A stretch of 7,436 nt of DNA from positions 1 to 7,436 of the forward strand of contig JAQTVU010000103.1 in the NCBI GenBank assembly GCA_028706695.1, written 5' to 3'. A model generated the notes under the pieces. It made no database searches. It saw nothing but the letters and a program-made list of their open reading frames with translations, and was not told where the DNA came from. The position numbers were made by a program, and so were the translations under genes. Positions within the stretch are counted from its first letter, which is position 1, and each line of letters begins with the position of its first letter. This document shows, in pieces, positions 1 to 6,122 of the stretch. The stretch comes from Mycobacterium sp. (GTDB lineage: Bacteria; Actinomycetota; Actinomycetes; Mycobacteriales; Mycobacteriaceae).

Positions 1-2
1 GG

Positions 3-140
3 GCGGCGGACCTGGGCAACGAGTACCGGGCCGGTGCTTACCTTGCCGCCGGGCTGATCCTGTTCCTGCTCACTTTCCTGGTCGATGCCCTGGCGCGCTG
101 CGCGGTCGCCGGAGCCGGGCGCAGGAAGGGCGGCCGGTGA
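3..140 (+). CDS. pstC: Phosphate ABC transporter permease PstC, C-terminal end (partial)
   Basis: Only the last 45 codons are inside the window; the frame is open from the left edge to TGA at 138-140. The visible peptide begins AADLGNEYRAGAYLAAGLIL and runs into a strongly hydrophobic stretch (LILFLLTFLVDALA), then a short basic tail ending RRKGGR. A periplasmic loop, a last membrane helix and a cytosolic basic tail match the end of PstC, one of the two membrane subunits forming the phosphate channel of the Pst importer. The identity rests mainly on its place directly before pstA and phoT. Its stop codon overlaps the GTG start of pstA (GTGA at 137-140), which suggests translational coupling. 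A different ABC permease is possible but unlikely here. Which mycobacterial paralogue (pstC1 or pstC2) it matches cannot be told from this fragment. Confidence 0.85.
   Translation, partial: AADLGNEYRAGAYLAAGLILFLLTFLVDALARCAVAGAGRRKGGR
123..129 (+). promoter_or_regulatory. Ribosome binding site of pstA
   Basis: The purine run AGGAAGG lies inside the end of pstC, 7 bases before the GTG at 137. It supports this GTG, which overlaps the pstC stop, as the start of pstA rather than a later in-frame codon. Confidence 0.6.
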
Positions 141-1081
141 CCTCCATCTTGGACCGACCGCTCAAGGCGCGGACGTTCCCGGGGCTGGGCCAGCGCCGCC
201 GGGCCGCGAACCACCTGGCGACCGTGTTGGTGACGACGGCGATGCTCGTCGCCCTGGCACCGCTGCTGCTGGTGCTGTACTCGGTGGTCGCCAAGGGCAT
301 CAAGGCGGTTGTCTCCACCGAATGGTGGACGCATTCGCAGGCGGGTATGACGGCGTTTGTGGCTGGGAGCGGCGCCGGCGATGCCGTCCTCGGCACGCTG
401 CTCCAGGGATCGCTGTGCGCGGTGCTCGCCATCCCGATCGGCGTCATGGTGGCCGTCTATCTCGTCGAGTACGGCGGCGGTACCCGCTGCGGCAGGCTCA
501 TCTCCTTCATGGTGGACATCCTCAGCGGCGTGCCGTCGATCGTCGCGGCTCTTTTCATCTACGCGCTGTGGGCGGTTACGCTGGGCATTTCGCGTTCGAG
601 CTTGGCGTTGGCCTTGGCGTTGGTGTTGTTGATGCTGCCGGTGATCGCGCGGGCCACCGAGGAGATGCTGCGCATCGTTCCGGCGGATCTGCGCGAGGCA
701 AGTTACGCGCTGGGCATCCCCAAATGGAAAACCATTGTGCGGGTGGTGATCCCAACGGGGCTGTCCGGCATCGCCACCGGAATCATGTTGGCGGTCGCCC
801 GGGTGATGGGTGAGACGGCCCCGCTGCTGATCCTCGTCGGGTACTCGCAGTCCATGGCTGACGACGTCTTCCACGGCTTCAGGGGCTCGCTTCCGGGCAT
901 GATCTACAACCAGGCATCGGCCGGCGCCGGCGTCAACCCCGTTCCCACTGACCGGTTGTGGGGTGCCGCGCTGACCCTCATTCTGTTGATTGCCGTCATC
1001 AATCTGGGAGCCCGGATGATCGCCAAAGTATTCGCCCCAAGAAGTCAATTCTCCCCAAGAAGTCATAGGCAGGAGCATTAG
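137..1081 (+). CDS. pstA: Phosphate ABC transporter permease PstA
   Basis: This 314-residue inner-membrane protein is the second channel subunit of the Pst phosphate importer and pairs with PstC and the PhoT ATPase. About six membrane segments can be seen, near residues 28-50, 82-108, 122-145, 153-172, 208-234 and 274-299. The cytosolic coupling loop carries the permease EAA-type motif at 187-206 (EASYALGIPKWKTIVRVVIP), the surface that docks on the ATPase. The sequence VARVMGETAPLL at 220-231 is typical of PstA. The length is usual for the family. GTG is chosen as start because it overlaps the pstC stop and has a good ribosome site. The C-terminal tail after residue 300 contains a small duplicated peptide (PRSQFSPRSH). 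Mycobacteria have PstA1 and PstA2 paralogues; which one this matches is not settled here. In M. tuberculosis PstA1 is the one linked to PhoY signalling. Confidence 0.95.
   Translation: MTSILDRPLKARTFPGLGQRRRAANHLATVLVTTAMLVALAPLLLVLYSVVAKGIKAVVSTEWWTHSQAGMTAFVAGSGAGDAVLGTLLQGSLCAVLAIPIGVMVAVYLVEYGGGTRCGRLISFMVDILSGVPSIVAALFIYALWAVTLGISRSSLALALALVLLMLPVIARATEEMLRIVPADLREASYALGIPKWKTIVRVVIPTGLSGIATGIMLAVARVMGETAPLLILVGYSQSMADDVFHGFRGSLPGMIYNQASAGAGVNPVPTDRLWGAALTLILLIAVINLGARMIAKVFAPRSQFSPRSHRQEH
602..625 (+). repeat. 12-bp imperfect tandem repeat inside pstA
   Basis: TTGGCGTTGGCC (602-613) is followed directly by TTGGCGTTGGTG (614-625). The repeat encodes alternating Leu and Ala in the fourth membrane segment (SLALALALVLLM) and uses TTG for leucine throughout, although CTG is the common leucine codon elsewhere in the gene. 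Confidence 0.8.
1035..1065 (+). repeat. 13-bp direct repeat at the 3' end of pstA
   Basis: CCCCAAGAAGTCA occurs at 1035-1047 and again at 1053-1065, offset by 18 bases and so in frame. It duplicates the peptide PRS in the cytosolic tail of PstA and looks like a small in-frame duplication. Confidence 0.9.
1071..1075 (+). promoter_or_regulatory. Ribosome binding site of phoT
   Basis: AGGAG lies in the last codons of pstA, 6 bases before the GTG at 1082. This is ideal spacing, and it decides the phoT start immediately after the pstA stop TAG (1079-1081). Confidence 0.75.
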
Positions 1082-1858
1082 GTGGCCAAGCGGTTGGACC
1101 TCAAAAGCGTCAACATCTATTACGGATCGTTTCAGGCGGTCGCGGATGTGACGCTCTCAGTCCTGCCCCGAAGCGTGACGGCGTTCATCGGGCCCTCCGG
1201 CTGCGGCAAGACGACGGTGCTGCGCACTCTCAACCGTATGCATGAGGTGGTTCCCGGCGGCCGGGTCGAGGGCAGCGTGCTACTCGACGACGAGGACATC
1301 TACGCTCCGGGGATCGACCCGGTGGGTGTGCGGCGGGCGATCGGCATGGTTTTCCAGCGGCCGAACCCCTTCCCCGCCATGTCGATTCGCAACAACGTGG
1401 TCGCCGGATTGCGGCTGCAAGGAGTGCGCAATCGCAAGGTGCTCGACGAGATAGCCGAGCATTCACTGCGTGGCGCCAACCTGTGGGACGAGGTCAAAGA
1501 TCGGCTCGACAAGCCTGGCGGCGGGCTTTCCGGCGGTCAGCAGCAGCGCCTGTGCATCGCGCGGGCCATCGCCGTGCAACCCGACGTGCTGCTGATGGAC
1601 GAACCATGCTCGGCGCTGGACCCCATTTCGACGATGGCCGTCGAGGAACTGATCAGCGAGTTGAAGCAGGACTACACCATCGTCATCGTCACCCATAACA
1701 TGCAGCAGGCCGCCCGGGTGAGCGACCTGACGGCATTCTTCAACCTCGAGGCCGTCGGAAAGCCCGGCCGGCTGGTCGAGATCGACGACACCGAAAAGAT
1801 TTTCTCCAACCCTGGCCAAAAGTCGACCGAGGACTACATCTCCGGTCGCTTCGGCTGA
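1082..1858 (+). CDS. phoT: Phosphate ABC transporter ATP-binding protein PhoT (PstB)
   Basis: This 258-residue cytosolic ATPase powers phosphate import through PstC and PstA. All nucleotide-binding elements are present: Walker A GPSGCGKT at 37-44, Q-loop VFQRPNPFP at 90-98, signature LSGGQQQR at 149-156, Walker B VLLMDEP at 169-175 with catalytic Glu174, D-loop SALD at 177-180 and switch His205. The RPNPFP sequence after the Q-loop glutamine is typical of PstB. Length and sequence agree closely, from memory, with M. tuberculosis PhoT (Rv0820, 258 residues). It starts with GTG on the base after the pstA stop, so the two are surely one transcript. It meets phoY2 tail to tail. PhoT is used rather than PstB because M. 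tuberculosis also has a separate pstB gene in another locus. Confidence 0.97.
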   Translation: MAKRLDLKSVNIYYGSFQAVADVTLSVLPRSVTAFIGPSGCGKTTVLRTLNRMHEVVPGGRVEGSVLLDDEDIYAPGIDPVGVRRAIGMVFQRPNPFPAMSIRNNVVAGLRLQGVRNRKVLDEIAEHSLRGANLWDEVKDRLDKPGGGLSGGQQQRLCIARAIAVQPDVLLMDEPCSALDPISTMAVEELISELKQDYTIVIVTHNMQQAARVSDLTAFFNLEAVGKPGRLVEIDDTEKIFSNPGQKSTEDYISGRFG

Positions 1859-1878
1859 GCCCGTGAGCCCGCGCCGCG

Positions 1879-1903
1879 ACCGGTCCTCACCGGTTCTAAC
1901 CGG
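1879..1903. terminator. Possible bidirectional terminator between phoT and phoY2
   Basis: The gap between the convergent phoT and phoY2 genes is only 37 bases. It holds ACCGGT at 1879-1884 and 1889-1894 around a CCTC loop (6-bp stem). An alternative 5-bp stem, CCGGT 1890-1894 with ACCGG 1899-1903, overlaps the phoY2 stop codon. The two hairpins exclude each other. No T-run follows on either strand, as is common for mycobacterial terminators, so the call rests on position and symmetry only. Confidence 0.35.
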
Positions 1904-2564
1904 GAGCGGGTTTGGCGACCTCGTCGGGCAGGCTGCCGTTCACCTGGAAGATGACGCGGCGCGCCACCTCCACGGCATGGTCGGCGAAGCGCTCGTAGAA
2001 CCGGCCCAGCAGTGTAACGTCGACGGCTGTCGCGACCCCGTACTTCCATTTACGGTCCATCAGCACCGAGAACAGGTGCCGGTGCAGGTCATCCATCGCG
2101 TCGTCTTCATCGTGGATCCGGGCGGCTTTCTCCGGGTCGCGGGACAGCACGACATCTTGCGCACTGTTGCCTAATTCAACTGCGAGCCTTCCCATTTCGG
2201 CGAAGTAACCGTTGACCTCCTCAGGCAGGGCATGCTCGGGGTGCCGCCGGCGGGCGATCTTGGCGACGTGCAGGGCCAGCGCGCCCATCCGGTCGATGTC
2301 TGCCACCATCTGGATGGAGCTGACGATCGAGCGAAGGTCACCGGCCACCGGCGCCTGCAGCGCGAGCAGCACGAAGGCGCTCTCCTCGGCACGGGCGCTT
2401 AGCGTCGCGATCTTTTCGTGGTCGGAGATCACCTGTTCGGCCAGGACCAGATCGGCCTGCAGCAGGGCCTGGGTTGCCCGTTCCATGGCTATCCCGGCCA
2501 GCCCGCACATCTCGCCGACCCGCGCGGACAACTCCGCGAGTTGTTCATGATAAGCGGTCCGCAT
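1896..2564 (-). CDS. phoY2: PhoU-family phosphate signalling regulator PhoY2
   Basis: This 222-residue cytosolic all-helical protein has two PhoU repeats. Each carries the acidic metal-binding motif of the family: DIDRMGA at 89-95 and FYERFADHAVEV at 189-200. DEDDAMDDLHRHL at 152-164 is in the second half. PhoU proteins link the Pst transporter to a sensor kinase; in M. tuberculosis PhoY1 and PhoY2 restrain SenX3-RegX3 when phosphate is plentiful and affect drug tolerance. The N-terminus resembles M. tuberculosis PhoY2 (Rv0821c, about 213 residues) as I recall it, with a slightly longer, different tail (VAKPAPG). The ATG at 2562-2564 has no clear Shine-Dalgarno sequence, but a -10-like hexamer lies exactly 6 bases upstream, suggesting a leaderless mRNA. 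It converges with phoT and lies 56 bases downstream of the LytR-CpsA-Psr gene on the same strand, so some readthrough from there is possible. Confidence 0.95.
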   Translation of the reverse strand: MRTAYHEQLAELSARVGEMCGLAGIAMERATQALLQADLVLAEQVISDHEKIATLSARAEESAFVLLALQAPVAGDLRSIVSSIQMVADIDRMGALALHVAKIARRRHPEHALPEEVNGYFAEMGRLAVELGNSAQDVVLSRDPEKAARIHDEDDAMDDLHRHLFSVLMDRKWKYGVATAVDVTLLGRFYERFADHAVEVARRVIFQVNGSLPDEVAKPAPG

Positions 2565-2570
2565 GGCGCC

Positions 2571-2576
2571 AGCTTA
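2571..2576 (-). promoter_or_regulatory. Candidate -10 element for leaderless phoY2 transcript
   Basis: On the - strand TAAGCT matches the mycobacterial -10 pattern TANNNT. The 6 bases GGCGCC separate it from the A of the phoY2 ATG, which puts the expected transcription start on that A. No convincing -35 is seen, and there is no Shine-Dalgarno sequence, which fits a leaderless mRNA. Confidence 0.4.
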
Positions 2577-2620
2577 CGTTCTCAATGCTGCAAGAGGCCG
2601 GTGGAACTTCGTCAGAAGAC

Positions 2621-4765
2621 TTATTCGCAGGTGGTGTCTGCGGCGTTGGTGACCGTCAGGTCCTCGGGCAGCTTGGTCGGCGTCGCATCGGAGTTGCGGT
2701 CTATCCGCATGTTGACCGGCGAACCGCTGTGCAGCGGGATGCCGACCGACTTGAAGTCCGATCCGAGCACCACCTGGACCACCTGCCCGTGGCCCGACGC
2801 CCGTTGGACCCGGGAGTTGGGGAACGCCGACGCCACCGTGGCCGCCGCCCGTTCGTTGCCGGGCGAGAAGAATACCGTCGTCGCGGTCAGCGAACTCTCA
2901 TAATCATCGGGCGCCATCACGTTGAACCCGGCGCGCTCCAGCTGCGAGGTGGCGGTCGCCGCCAGCCCGGCCTGGGGGGTCCCATTGGACACCCGCACCG
3001 TCACCTCCTGCGGGGCGATGGTGGCCACCTGCGCGCGCCGCACCTCCGGCGCCGCGGCAGGCGGGGGTGTCCTCGTGGCGGCGGACGTCGGGCTCGACGT
3101 CGGAGTCAGGCTCCGGGCGTTTTGATCGTTTTCCAGGGGAAGTGGATCGTCGTCGATGATGGCGTCGAAAAGCGCGCGCATGTCGGCCGTGCGCGGCGGT
3201 TCATCGCCGTTTTCGTCGGTCACGCCGGTCGGCACGGTGACGAACGTGATGCGACCGGCCGCCATGCCTTGCAACGACTGACCAAGCTGGACGAGGTCTT
3301 TGGTTTTGACGTTATCGACGTAGCTGTCGCCGATGAACAGGTTGACGACATGGTTGAGCTTGTTGAGGTCCAGCAACGTGTCCGCGGAGATGAGCGAACG
3401 CAGCAGCGACGACAGGAACAACTGCTGGCGTTTGATGCGGCCGTAGTCGCCGTTGTATTCCGTGGCGACTTGGCGGGCCCGCACGTAATTCAGGGCGGTC
3501 GGCCCGTCGATGATCTGGCGCCCGCCGTGTTCGAGGACCGTTCCCAACTCGTAGTCGTGCAGCGCGGTTTTGCTGCACACCTCGACGCCGCCGAGGGCCT
3601 CGACCATCTTGGCGAATCCGGCGAAGTCGACGGCGATGAAGCGGTTGATGCTCAGGCCCGACAGCTTCTGGATCTCCTTCACCAGACATTTGGGGCCGCC
3701 GTAGGAGAATGTCGAGTTCAGTTTGGTCTCGGTGTAGACCATCTTGGGGCCCCACGTGTGGGACTTCTCGTCATAGATGGGCCCGTATTTGCCGTTGTCG
3801 GGATTCCAGGCTTCGCATTGGATCGGGGTGATGGCCAGATCGCGCGGGAACGATACCACCACCACGCGCTTACGGTTGGCCGGGATGTTGACCAGCATCA
3901 CGGTGTCCGACCGTGCGCCGTCCGCGTCGTCGGTGTCGCCGGCGCCCATGTTCGCGTTCTCCCCGGCGCGCGAGTCCATCCCGACGATCAAGAAATCTTC
4001 GTCGCCGTACTGCCCGCCGGGGTCACGGATGTCGACCGAGTGCGGGTCTAGGGCGCTGACGGTGTTGAGGTGGTTGTTCTTCGACGCGCTCCACTGCCAC
4101 GCCGCGCCGGTCAGGACGACCGCCAGCACGGCGAACAGGGCGGCCAGCGAGCGTGCCGCCAGCAGCACCGGCCGGCGGCGGGATTGGCGCTTCGGGGCGT
4201 GGTTCTGCCGGGCCGGTGGGGTCGATGTGCGGCGGAGCCGCTTCGGCAGCAACCGGCGCGGCGCCGCCGGCGGTTTCGGCGCGTCCGGTTCGGGGTCGTC
4301 CTCGGCGGGGTAGTCGGCGGACGTGAGGTCGGGGAACTCTGAGCCGGCCGGCAGCCGGTACGCCGGGGCCACGGCGACCTGGCTGTCCTGCTGCTTGGGC
4401 GGCACGTCCTCCGCGGGGTCGATCGCCGGGGCGACGAGGTGGTGGCGGCCGCGCCGATCGGTCGGGGGAGCACCCACCTTGGCGATCAGCTCAGCAACCG
4501 TGAGCCTGCCCTCGGCGTGAGATCCGACCTTCTCGGTGTCGCCCGAATCGGGCCGGACGGAATCGGTGGTGCGGGGTTCCAGGGGCGCTGCTACGGGCGG
4601 TGCGGGCTGCCACCTTTGCAGTTCGCTGTCGGGCTGTGCTTCCGAGAACCGCTCCCAGGGTGCGGCGCCGGGCGCCGGCGGCGAGTGCCCGAGAAGCCGT
4701 CGGTCGCCGTACCCGCTTGGAGGGCACCCACCGTCAAGAGTGGCGTCATTCTCGGCGTCACTCAT
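2621..4765 (-). CDS. LytR-CpsA-Psr family cell-wall protein with LytR_C domain (Rv0822c-like)
   Basis: This is a 714-residue type II membrane protein. Residues 1-197 are a long, proline-rich, probably disordered cytosolic region ending in a basic stretch (PKRLRR, PKRQSRRR). One membrane helix spans about 199-224. The extracellular LytR-CpsA-Psr domain covers about 255-540: DFLIVGMDSRAGEN at 257-270, RSD at 285-287, SFPRDL at 305-310, KLNSTFSYGG at 348-357, DGPTALNYVRARQ at 420-432 and YGRIKRQQ at 441-448. These hold the Arg and Asp residues that bind polyprenyl pyrophosphate and Mg in the family. A Ser/Thr/Pro linker (551-575) leads to a LytR_C domain at about 586-668 (VRVSNGTPQAGLA). Family members join polymers such as arabinogalactan to peptidoglycan; in M. 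tuberculosis that main role belongs to Lcp1 (Rv3267), and the substrate of this paralogue is not evident. Its recalled relative Rv0822c is about 684 residues. The start has a GGAGG site. Confidence 0.93.
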   Translation of the reverse strand: MSDAENDATLDGGCPPSGYGDRRLLGHSPPAPGAAPWERFSEAQPDSELQRWQPAPPVAAPLEPRTTDSVRPDSGDTEKVGSHAEGRLTVAELIAKVGAPPTDRRGRHHLVAPAIDPAEDVPPKQQDSQVAVAPAYRLPAGSEFPDLTSADYPAEDDPEPDAPKPPAAPRRLLPKRLRRTSTPPARQNHAPKRQSRRRPVLLAARSLAALFAVLAVVLTGAAWQWSASKNNHLNTVSALDPHSVDIRDPGGQYGDEDFLIVGMDSRAGENANMGAGDTDDADGARSDTVMLVNIPANRKRVVVVSFPRDLAITPIQCEAWNPDNGKYGPIYDEKSHTWGPKMVYTETKLNSTFSYGGPKCLVKEIQKLSGLSINRFIAVDFAGFAKMVEALGGVEVCSKTALHDYELGTVLEHGGRQIIDGPTALNYVRARQVATEYNGDYGRIKRQQLFLSSLLRSLISADTLLDLNKLNHVVNLFIGDSYVDNVKTKDLVQLGQSLQGMAAGRITFVTVPTGVTDENGDEPPRTADMRALFDAIIDDDPLPLENDQNARSLTPTSSPTSAATRTPPPAAAPEVRRAQVATIAPQEVTVRVSNGTPQAGLAATATSQLERAGFNVMAPDDYESSLTATTVFFSPGNERAAATVASAFPNSRVQRASGHGQVVQVVLGSDFKSVGIPLHSGSPVNMRIDRNSDATPTKLPEDLTVTNAADTTCE

Positions 4766-4775
4766 GTCTTACCGG

Positions 4776-4780
4776 CCTCC
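4776..4780 (-). promoter_or_regulatory. Ribosome binding site of the LytR-CpsA-Psr gene
   Basis: GGAGG on the - strand is 10 bases before the ATG at 4763-4765. It supports this ATG over later in-frame starts despite the slightly long spacing. Confidence 0.6.
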
Positions 4781-4793
4781 GAATCCGGTGCGC

Positions 4794-4799
4794 ACTCTA
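4794..4799 (-). promoter_or_regulatory. Candidate -10 element of the LytR-CpsA-Psr gene
   Basis: TAGAGT on the - strand fits TANNNT and would start transcription near 4787. That gives a leader of about 22 bases containing the GGAGG site. No clear -35 is found at 16-18 bases upstream, so the call is weak. Confidence 0.3.
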
Positions 4800-4963
4800 G
4801 GATGTCCACATGTCGCCGCAGCCGCGCGGCCCGCGCTACCCATAACACGCACGGCAGTTGTAGCGCTCGTGCAGCGACGCGGAACCGATCCGCTACCGAA
4901 GCGCAATGCAGCGAGGTCCACATCCTACTGAGTTCGCGGCGACTGCGCGACGTCGATGGCATA

Positions 4964-4989
4964 GTGAGTCATCCGCGTGAGTCATCCGC
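4964..4989. repeat. Perfect tandem 13-bp repeat across the dihydrouridine synthase stop codon
   Basis: GTGAGTCATCCGC occurs at 4964-4976 and again, with no gap, at 4977-4989. The second copy contains the stop codon of the - strand gene (TGA at 4984-4982). Each copy contains the 7-base near-palindrome TGAGTCA. It is either a replication-slippage duplication or a paired protein-binding site. Confidence 0.95.
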
Positions 4990-6115
4990 CCGATCCCGCG
5001 ACGTCCGCCCCGGCCGGTACCGTGCAGTCGTCCGGGTCGGTCAACCAGCCTTCGGGCAGAACCACGCGGGCCGGTGAGCCCTGTCGCCCGCGGGGCCCGG
5101 TGGCCGCGTCGGGAAACGACACCGCGCCGTCCAACCGCTCCAGCAAGGCGTCGAGTTCGTCGAGCGTGCTGACCATCGCCAGCGCCCGCCGCAGTTCGGA
5201 TCCGGCCGGAAAGCCACGGAGGTACCAGGCGATGTGCTTGCGAATGTCGCGCATGCCCTTGTCTTCACCGAAGTGCGCGGCCAGCAACTGGCCATGCCGG
5301 CGGACGATGTCGGCGACCTCGCCGAGCGTCGGAGGCGTGGGAGGCGTGGCCCCGGTGAACGCGGCCGACAGCTCGGCGAACAGCCACGGTCGGCCCAGGC
5401 AGCCACGGCCGATGACGACACCGTCGCAGCCGGTGCTGGCCATCATCGCCAGCGCGTCGCTGGCGTCGTAGATGTCGCCGTTGCCGAGCACCGGGATCGT
5501 CCGCACGTGTTGCTTGAGCGCCGTGATCTGTTCCCAGTCGGCGGTGCCGGAGAAGCGCTGCGCCGCCGTGCGGGCGTGCAGGGCGACCGCGGCGGCGCCT
5601 TCGGCTTCGGCGATGCGGCCGGCATCCAGGTGCGTGTGGTGCTCGCCGTCGATGCCGATGCGGAACTTCACGGTCACCGGTATGCCGGTGCCTTCGGTGG
5701 CGCGCACGGCCGCGGCGACAATCTGGCCGAACAGCCGCCGCTTGTACGGCAGCGCCGCGCCGCCGCCGCGCCTGGTGACCTTGGGCACCGGGCAGCCGAA
5801 ATTCATGTCGATGTGATCGGCCAGTCCTTCGTCGGCGATCATCCTGGCGGCGGCATAGGTGGTGGCGGGGTCTACGGTGTAGAGCTGCAGTGAGCGTGGC
5901 GACTCGTTGGGGGCGAACGTCGTCATCTGCATGGTGACCGGATGCCGCTCGACGAGCGCGCGGGCAGTCACCATCTCGCAGACGTACAGCCCGCTGACCG
6001 TGCCGACCCTGGACTCCTCGAGTTCGCGGCACAACGTCCGGAATGCGACGTTGGTCACGCCTGCCATCGGCGCCAGCACTACCGGGCTGGCAAGCGCGAT
6101 CGGACCGATGCGCAA
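4982..6115 (-). CDS. dusB: tRNA-dihydrouridine synthase, DusB/NifR3 type
   Basis: This 377-residue cytosolic FMN enzyme should reduce specific uridines in tRNA to dihydrouridine using NADPH. Family features run in order: flavin-binding LAPMAGVTN at 14-22, NFGCPVPKV at 105-113 with catalytic Cys108, VKFRIG at 149-154, ALHARTAAQRF at 178-188, GNGDI at 211-215 and the phosphate-binding GRGCLGRPWL at 236-245. A helical tRNA-binding C-terminal domain follows from about 260. The start is TTG at 6113-6115: the in-frame TGA at 6134-6136 lies just upstream and no ATG or GTG lies between, and LRIGPIALASPVVLAPMAG is where the family fold begins. The start comes 7 bases after the desA1 stop with no strong ribosome site, so translation is probably coupled to desA1. 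Older mycobacterial annotations call this family (Rv0823c) a NifR3-type regulator. The exact tRNA position modified cannot be read from the sequence. Confidence 0.94.
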   Translation of the reverse strand: MRIGPIALASPVVLAPMAGVTNVAFRTLCRELEESRVGTVSGLYVCEMVTARALVERHPVTMQMTTFAPNESPRSLQLYTVDPATTYAAARMIADEGLADHIDMNFGCPVPKVTRRGGGAALPYKRRLFGQIVAAAVRATEGTGIPVTVKFRIGIDGEHHTHLDAGRIAEAEGAAAVALHARTAAQRFSGTADWEQITALKQHVRTIPVLGNGDIYDASDALAMMASTGCDGVVIGRGCLGRPWLFAELSAAFTGATPPTPPTLGEVADIVRRHGQLLAAHFGEDKGMRDIRKHIAWYLRGFPAGSELRRALAMVSTLDELDALLERLDGAVSFPDAATGPRGRQGSPARVVLPEGWLTDPDDCTVPAGADVAGSGG

Positions 6116-6122
6116 GGCGGGG

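Larger units (their letters stand above)
4766..4981. other. 216-bp intergenic region between the LytR-CpsA-Psr and dihydrouridine synthase genes
   Basis: No convincing gene is seen on either strand; short open frames here lack family features and a good ribosome site. The right end holds a tandem 13-bp repeat. The left end holds the likely promoter and ribosome site for the LytR-CpsA-Psr gene. Between them are GC-rich inverted repeats: GCGCGG/CCGCGC at 4824-4836, and GCGGA/TCCGC with a 5-base loop at 4879-4893. The latter could be a weak terminator for the upstream genes, though no T-run follows. TAGGATGT (4798-4805) and ACATCCTA (4920-4927) form a distant 8-bp inverted pair that may be chance. 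The gap is large for this compact strand, so the gene to its left probably has its own promoter. Confidence 0.5.

Noticed and set aside
38..1078. A 346-codon open frame on the - strand opposite pstA
   Set aside because: It is low-complexity (Gln, His, Arg, Asp) and antisense to the six-helix permease, with no family features.
2474..4051. A 525-codon open frame on the + strand opposite the LytR-CpsA-Psr gene
   Set aside because: It is antisense to a clear domain-bearing gene, is rich in Arg, His and Asp as GC-rich shadow frames are, and runs through the phoY2 start. No motif was found.
4798..4927. 8-bp inverted repeat TAGGATGT / ACATCCTA, about 115 bases apart
   Set aside because: The arms are too short and too far apart to stand out from chance, and one arm overlaps the candidate -10 element.
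4762..4962. A 66-codon - strand frame in the intergenic region
   Set aside because: It has no ribosome site, is Arg/Ala-rich with no recognisable features, and runs over the likely promoter and start of the LytR-CpsA-Psr gene.
5265..6032. A 255-codon - strand frame overlapping the dihydrouridine synthase gene
   Set aside because: It is the same strand read in another frame, very rich in Arg, Pro and His. The enzyme frame holds all the catalytic motifs.
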